From assembly GCF_009709575.1 (NCBI RefSeq), contig NZ_WIXO01000001.1, positions 5,885,285 through 5,949,284 on the forward strand: DNA of 64,000 nt, written 5' to 3'. The translations under genes were made by a program, and so were the position numbers. A model generated the notes under the pieces. That model was not told the DNA's origin, ran no database searches, and saw only the letters and a program-made list of their open reading frames with translations. Shown piece after piece: positions 26,466 through 34,662 of the stretch; positions within the stretch are counted from its first letter, which is position 1, and each line of letters starts with the position of its first letter. This stretch comes from Streptomyces taklimakanensis (GTDB taxonomy: Bacteria; Actinomycetota; Actinomycetes; Streptomycetales; Streptomycetaceae).

Positions 26466-26842
26466 TGGACCTGCACATCGACGTCCCCTGGATCCTGCAG
26501 GTCGCCGAGGCCGCCGGAGCGAACGACCCGGCCCCCGACGACTACGGCGTGCCGGTCTCGGCCGTCGCCCGCCACCGGGCCGAGCTGTTCGAGCAGCCCG
26601 TCTACGACGGCCCCTACGCCAAGGCCGCCGCCCTGGTGCACACCCTGGGCCGCTGCCGCTGGCTGGAGCGCTCCAACCTCGCCGTCGCCGCCGCCACCGG
26701 CGTGATGTACCTGGAGGCCGCCGGGATCACCGTCAAGCCCGCCCGCGAGGACGCCGTCGCCCTCAAGGACCTGCTCCTCGACCCGGCCTGCACCGCCGGG
26801 AAGATCGCCGCCCTGCTGCGGACCTGGCCCACCGCCACCTGA
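26465..26842 (+). CDS. Doc/Fic-type toxin component, degenerate motif
   Basis: The 125-residue protein resembles the Streptomyces 'fic toxin-antitoxin' toxins: DVPWILQVAEAA, DYGVPVSAVARHRAELFEQP, then AAALVHTLGRCRWLERSNLA, VAAATGVMYLEAAGI. The core helix pair matches Doc, but the Fic loop HPFxxGNKR/GNGR is reduced to HTLGRCRWLERSN. His is kept, while the phosphate-binding Gly-Asn is not obvious. Doc phosphorylates EF-Tu; whether this variant is catalytic is open. Coupling to the antitoxin by a one-base overlap and a terminator just behind support a two-gene operon. Confidence 0.7.
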   Translation: MDLHIDVPWILQVAEAAGANDPAPDDYGVPVSAVARHRAELFEQPVYDGPYAKAAALVHTLGRCRWLERSNLAVAAATGVMYLEAAGITVKPAREDAVALKDLLLDPACTAGKIAALLRTWPTAT

Positions 26843-26852
26843 CGCCCACGGC

Positions 26853-26879
26853 CCCGGCGCCGCTCCCCGGGGCGCCGGG
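26853..26879 (+). terminator. Stem-loop after toxin gene
   Basis: Nine-base arms CCCGGCGCC (26853-26861) and GGCGCCGGG (26871-26879) enclose a nine-base GC-rich loop, 11 bases after the toxin stop. Confidence 0.6.
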
Positions 26880-26958
26880 AACAGCACCGGCCGTGCGGAG
26901 GCCCCGGCTCTTGCGCCGATGCGCCCGGCCGCGCGCCCAGGCGCCCTCCGGAAGAACC

Positions 26959-27390
26959 GTGCAGTTCACCGTCCTGCCTGCCCATGCGCGGCCCGCTTCC
27001 TCGCGCCCGGGGGGAGCCTTCCTGGTCCGGGACGACCGGGACGGCCACCACTTCAAGACGGCGTTCCACCTGCTCTGTTGCGACGCACGTCGCCGAGCCG
27101 AGGAGATCGGCCCGGTCGAAATCGGCCGGTTCGGTATGACAGCGCCGGCCAGGACACCGCTGCCAGGCGGCTTCGAGGCACTGGGCGAGGGCCTCTTCTC
27201 ACTCGGGCAGAACGACGCCTACCACGAAAAGCTCGGTGAACCGGGCCTGCGTGCAGCGCACCGTGCCGCAGGCCCTGAACGACGCCGCCTTCGACCCGGC
27301 CCCTTCGCCCGCGCCCGTCCCGGGAGTGTGATGGGCACCTCCCGGCTCCGCTCCGTTGCCGCCGGCAGCGGTAAGACCGACGCCGCGGAC
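26959..27390 (+). pseudogene. AAA-type ATPase N-terminal domain, frameshifted remnant
   Basis: From GTG 26959 the frame reads VQFTVLPAHARP, then LVRDDRDGHHFKTAFHLLCC, GPVEIGRFGM, FEALGEGLFSLGQNDAYHEK. This matches my recollection of the domain ahead of the Walker A motif in a family of actinobacterial AAA ATPases (usually ~600 residues). Near 27240 the sense moves to another frame (VQRTVPQALNDAAFDP), then back (SVMGTSRLRSV). No Walker A follows. Family assignment is from memory of pattern only. Confidence 0.5.
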
Positions 27391-28458
27391 GTGCTCCCGG
27401 CCCTGATCGGCGGCCACCCGCACGAGTACGAACCCCACATCGACGTGCTCACCGGTCTGGCCACCGAACACGTGGGACCGGTCCTGACCCCAGACCCCGC
27501 AGGCGCAGAACCTTCTGCGCGCCCTGGCCGAAGCACGTGCACGGAGACGACGCCCATCTGGTGCGGTTCGGTGAGGCATCAGTGCTCGTGACCTGGCTCC
27601 ACGGCATCTGCGTCCACGCCGCGAACCGATCCGACCGGGACCTGCCGGGGAGGCTGCCCACACGATGTGCACCTGGGGTACGGCGCCTGGGACCGGTGGA
27701 ACGCCCAGGCAGGATCAGGGCCTGGCCGGTGGTGTCTTTGGGGAGTGCCGCCGCAGCTGTCGTGGCCTCCGTCCCGGGGGACCATGCGGAATCCGCACAG
27801 CGCTTCAACAGCGTGGCCGACGACCGTGCCGCCGATCCGCGCATACGCCCGGCAGTACGCGGCAGCGCTGCACCGTAAGAACCTCGCACGGGGCGCAAAG
27901 GCAGCCGCAGGCCGAACGGGACCGGCGCGGGGAGCGTCGCGCACGGCCCGTTCCCGGATGCGGCCGCGCGAGCACCTCGGCGTGCCACCCGGCTCGGCGC
28001 CCGCATGGCCCCCGCGCGGCATCACGGGCCCGCCCGTCGGTTCTCTGTCGCGAGTGAGGGAACGTCCGAGTGCTGTGACGAACGTGTGTCCTTGCCCGTG
28101 GCAGAGGACCACGTCTGCGGTGGGACGGAGCGAAGCCGCGCGCATCACGCTTCGACCGCTACCGGTCCCACCGCTCGGACGAGCTTGCCGCCGGGTGGCT
28201 GGAGGGTGTGGTTCCGGGGTGGGGTTTCAGGCCATGTGCAGGGCTGGGGCCGAGGCGGTGCCTGTGGAGCGGCTGCTGCAAGTCTTGGCGTTGCCGCTGT
28301 TCATCCGGTCGCGGATGCAGCTGGAGACTGTCCGGTTCAGGCTCCCATGGACATCGACTTTGCGGGCACAGGTGTGCGATTCGTGAGGCTGCTGTGACAG
28401 CGTGTGCGTGCCGCGGCGGCAGGGGGCCGCCGGGCGACTTCTTTCCAAGGGGGGAAAG
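27391..28458. other. Decayed accessory DNA
   Basis: About 1 kb without a supportable gene. 27380-27480 has a protein-like stretch (ADVLPALIGGHPHEYEPHID, VLTGLATEHVGPVL) and 27485-27590 continues in a different frame (RRDDAHLVRFGEASVLVTW), so another frameshifted remnant of unknown family may lie here. The last 250 bases must contain the RHS gene promoter; I could not define it. Confidence 0.35.
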
Positions 28459-31400
28459 ATGCTGCGCACGCGTGCCTGGGGCACGCCGAATCGGCGTGCC
28501 CGCAGACCGCTCGGACCGGTCAGAACCTTCCTGGTGACAGCGGCCGCCGCATTGGCGGTCACCGCGACGGCGGTCCCGGCCACCGCCGCGCCGGGGGAGG
28601 AGAGGCCGGCCTCCTCCGCATGGGGCCGAGACGGCAAGCCCAAGGTCCCGCCGGTGCAGGAGGGCAAGAACCGGCCGCCGACATCGGTCCGCTCCGCGAA
28701 GCCGACCGAGGAGGAACGGGCCTGGGCCAAGGCCCAGGAGACCCGCCGCTCCGATGGCCCGGACGCCGAGGACAACGAGGTGGCCCCACTGCGGTGGGTG
28801 CCGGACGGCCAGGGCGAGGTGCCCTGGCACGAGATCTCCGATCTGCGCCTGACCGACTCCCTGGTGGCGCGGATCAACTACTCCAACGGCAACCTGATGC
28901 TGGCCGCCACCGACTTCGACGTCGCGGGCGTGGGCCAGAACCTTCAGCTGACCCGTACCTACAACTCCTTCGGCCCGCCCTACGGCCAGCTTCCCTACCG
29001 GTGGTGGGCCGGCTACGAGCGCCGGCTGGACGAGTTCACCAACATGATGGTCGTCTACGACGACACCGCCGGCACCATCCGCTTCGACAAGAACGAAGAC
29101 GGCACCTTCGCCACCCCGGACGGCTACTCGCTGGACTTCCGGAAGAACGGCGACGGCACCTACACCCTCACCGATCGCAAGACCGGGTCGAAGGATCACT
29201 TCTCCGCCGTCGGTGAGCTGACGAAGGTGGTCGATCGCAACGGCGGCACGATCACCGTCGACCATCACAAAACGGCCGACGGCCGGAATGCCGGCTTCAA
29301 GCTGACCGAGACCCGCTCCGGCCGGTGGATCGACCTGACCGAGGTCGACGAAGACCACTGGGAGGCGACGGACTCGGCCGGCCGCACGGTGGAGTACCAC
29401 CTCGACACGGACGGCAACCTGGTCCGCACGGTGGACACCGGAGGCAAGGCCACGGCGTTCGGTTACGACGCCGACGGCCGCATCACCGAGGTGACCACCC
29501 CCGAGGGGCGGGTGGTGTCCTTCACCTACGGTGAGCACGACGAGGTCACCTCCCTCACCCGCGGCGGCCCCGGCGGCCCGACCTGGACCTACAGCTACTC
29601 CGCGGACTATCCCTGGCGGGCGGGCACCACGACGGTGACCGACCCCGACGGAGACGAGACCGTCTACCACCACAACGACGACGGCGAGGTCACCAAGGTC
29701 ACCGATCCGCTGGGCAACGAGCGGTCCCGCACCTACGACGCCCACAATGTCGTCTCGGCCACCGACGCGATGGGCACGGGCACCGACCCGGGCAACACCA
29801 CCGCCTACGGCTGGGACGCCCGCAACAACCCCACCTCCGTCAAGCTGCCCACCGGGGCGACGGCATCGCTGACCGGCTACCAGACCATCGCCGGCACCGA
29901 CCTGCCCGGCACCCTCACCACGTTCGACAGCCACAAGACCGACTACACCTACGACACCAAGGGCAACACCCTCTCCGTCGCGGTCACCGGGGACGCCGGC
30001 GGCACCCGGAAGTTCACCTACCAGAGCGAGGACACCGACTGCGGCGGCTTCGAGGGCCAGCGCTGCACCGCCACCGACCAGCGCGGCAACACCACCCACT
30101 TCACCTACGACGAGGCGGGCAACCTGATCAAGGCCGCCCCGCCCGCGCCGATGGGCGCCACCACCTACCGTTACGACGCTCTCGGCCGCCCGATCCAGGT
30201 CACCGACGGCCGCGGCCGGACCCTGCACTACACCTACGACGACCGCGACCGGGTGGTGAAGGTCGACGACGGGGTCTACGACACCGTCACCTTCACCTAC
30301 GACGGCGACGGCAACCGCACCACCCGCACCGATGCCACCGGCACCACCGGCTGGCTCTACGACGCCCTGGGACGGGAGACGATCCGCACCCTGGCCGACG
30401 GCTCGGCCACGGTGCTGGCCTACACCGCCGACGGCAGCGTGGACACCTACACCGATCCCACCGGGACCGTGGACTACGGCTGGGACGCTGCCGGCCGCCT
30501 GACCGAGCTGACCGACCCGGCGGGCAGGAAGACCACCTACGAGTACAACAACAACGGCGAGCGCACCAAGACCGTCTACCCCGGCGGCACCACCCAGTCG
30601 GTGAAACTGGACGGCTCCGGCCGCCCCACCCGCATCACCGCCACCTCCGGCGACACCACCCTGATCGACCTGTCCTACTCCTACCTCTACGGTGTTCCCA
30701 CCGGATCCGGCTCAGACCGGATCACCGACGGCACCAAGATCCGCTCCCGCACCGACCACGTCTCGGGCAAGAGGATCGCCTACTCCTACGACTCCGCCGC
30801 CCGCCTGTCCTACGCCCAAGAAACCCGGAACGGCGAGCGCACCGCCTCCTGGCTGTACTGCTTCGACGCGGCCGGAAACCTCACCGCCCAGTCCGGCAAC
30901 GACTCCACCTGCCCGGCCGGCGACCGCTTCATCTACAACGACGCCAACCAACTCACCGCCCGCAACGGCGACTCCTCGGGCTGGTCGCACGACAAGGCCG
31001 GGCACGAGACCTCGGCGGTGGCCGCCTCCACCGCCGTTCGCACCAAGGAGCAGTGGAACGCCTTCTCCCAGCTGAAGCTGCTGACCGTCAACGGCACCCA
31101 GTACACCGCCCAGTACGCCGGCACCACCAATGCCGAACGCGTCAAGCTCGGCGCCACCACCTTCCACCACGGGCCCCTGGGCCTGGCCGCCCAGACCACC
31201 GCCGGCGCCGACACCGGATTCGTCCGCGAACCGACGGGCACCCTCAACTCCATGACCACTGGGGGCAAGAGCCACTACTACCTCACCGACGCACTCGGCT
31301 CGGTCATGGGCCTGGTCGACGCGAGCGGCGAGCGCACCCACACCTACGACTACGGGCCCACCGGCCTGCCCCGCACCACCCCCACCGAGACGGTGCCCCA

Positions 31401-31812
31401 GCCCTACCGGTTCACCGGCACCTACCTCGACCCCACGGGCCTGTACAAGATGGGGGCGCGCTACTACGACCCCCACCTGGGCCGCTTCACCCAGCCCGAC
31501 CCCAGCGGGCAAGAGACCAACCCCTACCTCTACGCCACCGGCGACCCCGTCAACCGCACCGACCCCACCGGACTGTTCAGCTTCTCCGACGTCCTCGACA
31601 CGGGCAGTGACATTTTCGGAGTCGTCACAGGCTGTGTGGCGGGGATTGGGGCTGCGGCAGAGACCGGCGTCATTACATACGCCTCCGCGGTCGGAGGCGT
31701 GGTCGGCGCCGGAGTTGGCAGCGCTATAGGCGCCGGTGCTGCCGTAGTCGGCAGCTGTGCGCTCGGAGGCGCCGCAGGATACTACGGAGCGGACATCATC
31801 ACCTACGGATGA
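28459..31812 (+). CDS. Secreted RHS-repeat polymorphic toxin protein
   Basis: The 1117-residue protein has a signal peptide (RTFLVTAAAALAVTATAVPA, cut near TAA), a DUF6531-like entry domain (NYSNGNLMLAATDFDVAG, then TRTYNS) and more than fifteen YD repeats (e.g. YDADGRITEVT, YDEAGNLIKA, YDALGRPIQV). The RHS core closes with GARYYDPHLGRF, YLYATGDPVN and DPTGL. Only about 75 residues follow: a glycine-zipper hydrophobic tip (GVVGAGVGSAIGAGAAVVG, GGAAGYYG) resembling a membrane-active effector. ATG 28459 has AAGGGGGG upstream. Displaced tips and repeated core DNA follow, so the tip is exchangeable. Confidence 0.93.
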   Translation: MLRTRAWGTPNRRARRPLGPVRTFLVTAAAALAVTATAVPATAAPGEERPASSAWGRDGKPKVPPVQEGKNRPPTSVRSAKPTEEERAWAKAQETRRSDGPDAEDNEVAPLRWVPDGQGEVPWHEISDLRLTDSLVARINYSNGNLMLAATDFDVAGVGQNLQLTRTYNSFGPPYGQLPYRWWAGYERRLDEFTNMMVVYDDTAGTIRFDKNEDGTFATPDGYSLDFRKNGDGTYTLTDRKTGSKDHFSAVGELTKVVDRNGGTITVDHHKTADGRNAGFKLTETRSGRWIDLTEVDEDHWEATDSAGRTVEYHLDTDGNLVRTVDTGGKATAFGYDADGRITEVTTPEGRVVSFTYGEHDEVTSLTRGGPGGPTWTYSYSADYPWRAGTTTVTDPDGDETVYHHNDDGEVTKVTDPLGNERSRTYDAHNVVSATDAMGTGTDPGNTTAYGWDARNNPTSVKLPTGATASLTGYQTIAGTDLPGTLTTFDSHKTDYTYDTKGNTLSVAVTGDAGGTRKFTYQSEDTDCGGFEGQRCTATDQRGNTTHFTYDEAGNLIKAAPPAPMGATTYRYDALGRPIQVTDGRGRTLHYTYDDRDRVVKVDDGVYDTVTFTYDGDGNRTTRTDATGTTGWLYDALGRETIRTLADGSATVLAYTADGSVDTYTDPTGTVDYGWDAAGRLTELTDPAGRKTTYEYNNNGERTKTVYPGGTTQSVKLDGSGRPTRITATSGDTTLIDLSYSYLYGVPTGSGSDRITDGTKIRSRTDHVSGKRIAYSYDSAARLSYAQETRNGERTASWLYCFDAAGNLTAQSGNDSTCPAGDRFIYNDANQLTARNGDSSGWSHDKAGHETSAVAASTAVRTKEQWNAFSQLKLLTVNGTQYTAQYAGTTNAERVKLGATTFHHGPLGLAAQTTAGADTGFVREPTGTLNSMTTGGKSHYYLTDALGSVMGLVDASGERTHTYDYGPTGLPRTTPTETVPQPYRFTGTYLDPTGLYKMGARYYDPHLGRFTQPDPSGQETNPYLYATGDPVNRTDPTGLFSFSDVLDTGSDIFGVVTGCVAGIGAAAETGVITYASAVGGVVGAGVGSAIGAGAAVVGSCALGGAAGYYGADIITYG

Positions 31813-31847
31813 CACACGAAGAATAACTGTACAGGAAACCACGGATC

Positions 31848-31879
31848 CCGTGGGTCGGGAACTCCTTTCCGACCCACGG
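31848..31879 (+). terminator. Hairpin between RHS tip and small membrane ORF
   Basis: Perfect 11-base arms CCGTGGGTCGG (31848-31858) and CCGACCCACGG (31869-31879) around the loop GAACTCCTTT. It lies 35 bases after the RHS stop and 51 bases before the next ORF. It may terminate or attenuate transcription, lowering expression of the next gene or giving it an independent unit. Confidence 0.65.
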
Positions 31880-31930
31880 CCTCCCTGCGTATGTGGGGAG
31901 CCGCGTGAAAAACGACGAAAGAGTGCATCG

Positions 31931-32116
31931 ATGGATGACGCGATAAAGAGAGTGCGAACCTTTTCTGCGATTTTGATCATAGGAGGGATATGCGCGTGCA
32001 TTGCTGGAATGGCTACTGGAGATGCTGTGCCGATCGCGCTCGGAGTGATCGCCTCGGTCAGCGGAGTAATTCTGGCGGTCTTCGTTTTCCTGGGGCGTCG
32101 GAAGACTCAATCCTAA
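31931..32116 (+). CDS. Small two-helix membrane protein, candidate immunity
   Basis: A 61-residue protein with two membrane helices (FSAILIIGGICACIAGMA and VPIALGVIASVSGVILAVFV) and a basic tail (LGRRKTQS). It is the only gene directly after the RHS toxin and has lower GC than its surroundings, as do other toxin/immunity cassettes. With a hydrophobic toxin tip upstream, a membrane-embedded immunity protein is plausible (inference). GAAAGAG upstream of the ATG is a modest ribosome site. No family recognised. Confidence 0.55.
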   Translation: MDDAIKRVRTFSAILIIGGICACIAGMATGDAVPIALGVIASVSGVILAVFVFLGRRKTQS

Positions 32117-32223
32117 TGCGACGATTCGGACCGGACAGTAGGCCCGATAGTCGCTCAGGCCAGCTCTGTAGCGGCAGTAGCTTGCGACGTGTATGACGAC
32201 AATGCCTGCCGAGGGACACGTTC

Positions 32224-32775
32224 TCAGCCTACGTAGACAGAAGTAAAGAAGCTGAGTGAACCTCTTTCATCCTGGGACGCGAGGTTGCGGTTGCCGGGCA
32301 GCGGTTTGCCGACGGCGACGACCATGGGGGTGCCCCCGGACGGAGTCTGGGGGAGGGTGTCGGCGTCGATGACGACCTGGTGGTTGGTGGAGTGGCGGTA
32401 GTTCTTGCCGGAGGCGGCCACGGTCCGGTCGCGGGTGGGGACCAGCGTGCCGTCCACGATCAGCACGGTCTCCTTGCGGAACCGCCGCCGGGGCTGGAGC
32501 GCGAGAACCGGTCCGAGGTGGTCGACGATCCGGTCAGCCGCCGATTTCGAGACGCCGAACAGCGGGGCGAGCCGGCGCAGGGTGAGGTTGGTGCGCCAGT
32601 ACGCGGCCACCAACAGCACCCGGTCCTGAAGCGGCAGCGACCACGGCCGGCCCCGGCGGACCGGATCGGCGCCCTCGCGCCGCAGCGCGGTGATGAGCTT
32701 GGTGAACTGCCGCGGGCTCAGTCCGGTGAACGGGGCTGTCCAGGACGGCTCCGACGCCGTGATCACACCAGCCAC
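32224..32775 (-). pseudogene. IS5-type transposase, 3'-truncated
   Basis: The N-terminal 165 residues are a good IS5/DDE_Tnp_4 transposase: FTGLSPRQFTKLITALRREG, the helix-turn-helix LRRLAPLFGVSKSAADRIVD, and the first catalytic Asp in VLIVDGTLVPTRD. After GKPLPGNRN the conserved sequence stops, and about 17 unrelated residues lead to a stop. The second and third catalytic residues are missing. It lies between the first small membrane ORF and the second RHS cassette remnant, so it probably removed or displaced a core segment. Confidence 0.75.
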
Positions 32776-32825
32776 GGCAAGATCATCCCACCCCTGACCA
32801 GCAGTTACGGGACAACCTCTAGGGG

Positions 32826-32984
32826 AGTGCGCGAACCCGTTTAGTGGTTTTGTTGGAAATTAACTTCCGTCAGAAGTTCGGCGTTGCCATTCGGAGATCC
32901 ACGATGGTGGCAGCGCTGAACCTCCCGGAAGGCATGACCAAATTTACGTCATCAGTGAATATATTGGCGCGGGAGGCGCGGTGA
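32826..32984 (+). pseudogene. Candidate displaced RHS C-terminal tip fragment
   Basis: An open frame without a start runs to TGA 32982, reading FGVAIRRSTMVAALNLPEGM then TKFTSSVNILAREAR. Its stop overlaps the GTG of the next small ORF (GTGA). Its AT-richer composition matches other tips here. Assigning it to an RHS tip rests on position (next to core duplicates and a small membrane ORF), not on sequence similarity. Confidence 0.35.
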
Positions 32985-33058
32985 GCAAGTCGCAAGTAAT
33001 TTTTTGGTTTGTTTTCATTGTAGCTGGCGTGCTGGTTGGAGTGCTGATAGCGGATTGA
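32981..33058 (+). CDS. 25-residue membrane peptide
   Basis: GTG 32981 opens a 25-residue frame: a short polar start (MSKSQ), then one membrane helix (VIFWFVFIVAGVLVGVLIAD). GGGAGG lies four bases upstream, better than most sites nearby. It overlaps the preceding tip-like frame. The same design, a single hydrophobic helix behind an RHS tip, recurs at 33676. Possible immunity or lysis-like peptide; function unknown. Confidence 0.45.
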   Translation: MSKSQVIFWFVFIVAGVLVGVLIAD

Positions 33059-33174
33059 TTTTTCTCATTTCCAGACATCTGATCCACCGGCTCCCTTGGC
33101 CGTCTGGGGGAGTATAGGGAGTGAGTTCTTCCGATCTTGCACCGATCGGATAACGGTAACTTCTCCGACCGAGT

Positions 33175-33596
33175 CGGTGCCCCAGCCCTACCGTTTCACC
33201 GGCGCCTATCTCGATCCGACGGGATCGTACAAGATGGGGGCGCGCTACTACGACCCCCACCTGGGCCGCTTCCCCCAGTCCGACCCTTCGGGCCGGGAGA
33301 CCAACTCCTACCTCTATGCCACCGGCGACCCCGTCAACCGCACCGACCCCACCGGTCTCTTTTCTTTGTCGGACGGCTTGAATTCGATCGCGGCAGGAAC
33401 TCTAGGAGTAACTGTCACTGCTGCTCTAACTCCCGTTATCGGGCCTCTCGGAGGAGCGATTGTCGGCGGCTGCGCGGGGGGAGCGGTGGAAGCAACATGG
33501 ACAGGGGGAGATCTGGGAGACAGCGTACTCGCGTGTGCCGGAGGTGCTGCACTGGGAGCTGTGGGACATGGTTTCTCAGGGGCCCAGGCAGCTTGA
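33175..33596 (+). pseudogene. Orphan RHS core end plus alternative toxin tip
   Basis: The frame repeats the last core segment of the big RHS protein: PQPYRFTGAYLDPTGSYKMG, ARYYDPHLGRF, YLYATGDPVNRTDPTGLF. It is nearly identical at DNA level to 31393-31572. A different, glycine-zipper tip follows (SLSDGLNSIAAGTLGVTVTA, then GPLGGAIVGGCAGGAV). There is no signal peptide or start of its own. It is a silent tip cassette that recombination through the core could attach to the full-length gene. Confidence 0.75.
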
Positions 33597-33631
33597 GGAA
33601 AATAAAGTAAAGCAGTACTTCTGATTCATCA

Positions 33632-33657
33632 GGGATCCGGACCTTGAGCCGGATCCC
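33632..33657 (+). terminator. Hairpin between orphan RHS tip and small membrane ORF
   Basis: Perfect nine-base arms GGGATCCGG (33632-33640) and CCGGATCCC (33649-33657) with loop ACCTTGAG. Its place, 35 bases after the tip stop, equals that of the hairpin at 31848 (also 35 bases after the RHS stop), although the stem sequences differ. Confidence 0.6.
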
Positions 33658-33675
33658 CTGGCCTGGAGGTTTTGG

Positions 33676-33762
33676 GTGAACGGTTTGAACTTTATCGTCT
33701 TCGCTGCGGTTTTCCTTGTTGGCGTCATTGTGTTCTTCAAATACTGGCGCAAAGGCAGGTAG
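33676..33762 (+). CDS. 28-residue membrane peptide
   Basis: GTG 33676 with GGAGG six bases upstream encodes a 28-residue peptide: one helix (LNFIVFAAVFLVGVIVFF) followed by a basic tail KYWRKGR. It follows the orphan RHS tip and hairpin, as the 61-residue protein follows the complete RHS gene. Candidate immunity or accessory peptide; too short to be found by most gene callers. Confidence 0.5.
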   Translation: MNGLNFIVFAAVFLVGVIVFFKYWRKGR

Positions 33763-33788
33763 TAAGCCGTTGAAGGAGTAAGCGCTGC

Positions 33789-33804
33789 GCCCCAGCCCTA
33801 CCGG
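33789..33804 (+). repeat. Third copy of RHS core seed at a recombination junction
   Basis: GCCCCAGCCCTACCGG occurs here and, within core-coding DNA, at about 31395-31410; the copy at 33179-33193 matches except for its final base. After this third copy the sequence switches abruptly to an unrelated SUKH gene on the other strand, so this is likely a deletion or recombination breakpoint. Confidence 0.55.
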
Positions 33805-34480
33805 TCGAGGGTCCGCCGCCAGATTGCCGTAGTCGAAGGAGCCGCGCGGGGCCGGTAGATGTCGGAGCTGGTCCAACAGAACGGCGCTTCGGGGTCTTCC
33901 GAAGGACAGTGCCTCCTCGTACCGTCCACGCAGGGCCGGCAGGCGGGCCTGCTTCACGTGGGCGTCCTGGGCGCGTGTGGTCGCGTTCACGGAGTCGGGC
34001 CTCTCCGCGCGGTCGGCGTGGAAGCCGCGGTACACGGCCTCCGTGTATGCGCGGAACAACGGGTATCGGTCCGGCAGTTCACCGCTCCAGCCCTTGTGGA
34101 CGTAGAGCGCCCACTCGCCGGCCTGGTCGCTGTCGCCTGGATCGAGCGGGGCGTGGGACATGTCGGAGTCCGTCTCCAGCCGCAGTGCTCGTTGCCGCAT
34201 CCCGGCCGGCGGGACGTCCTCCTTGCGCGGGGTGTCGTCCAGGTTCTGCTCGTACAGCGGGGCCATGCCGCAGGGATCCCGGAACCAGTCGATGTCCGAG
34301 GTGCCGCCGAGCTGATGGATCCCGGCCGTCCGGTCGACGTGCCACCCGTCGCTCGCGGCCAGGAACCTCTGGTATGAGGGTGGCAGTCGCAGCCCTAGCC
34401 GCTCCTCGGCTGCGGCGATCGCTGCTTCGTCCGCTCCGGGCCTGTCAGGATCCCGTCGGGGAACGGGATGCCGTCCAGCA
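33805..34480 (-). pseudogene. SMI1/KNR4 (SUKH) immunity-type gene, 3' end lost
   Basis: On the minus strand, DEAAIAAAEERLGLRLPPSY, QRFLAASDGWHVDRTAGIHQ, DIDWFRDPCGMAPLYEQ and YVHKGWSGELPDRYPLFRAY form a SUKH-like protein. The frame then runs straight into the RHS core seed at 33804, so the natural C-terminus is gone. At the N-terminus a different frame (LLDGIPFPDGILTGPERT) looks like the true lead-in, implying a frameshift near 34430. SUKH proteins often protect against RHS toxins. Confidence 0.6.
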
Positions 34481-34662
34481 GGTGTCGTCCCTCCCGACGG
34501 CTTCCGGCGCTTCGGTGAGCACGGAAGCCAGGGCGGCGAGTGCTCTTCAGCCTCCGGTTCCTTCGAACCGGCGAACACACCCGCGTTCTGTGGCGCCGCC
34601 CCGCACCCGGGTGGGGAGAGCACGAGGACATACGGTGGCGCGTTGGGTGTCGGCACCTTTGG

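Noticed and set aside
28159..30228. Long minus-strand frame opposite the RHS gene
   Set aside because: Repetitive Val/Gly translation mirrors the YD repeats of the real gene on the other strand; it has no signal or family.
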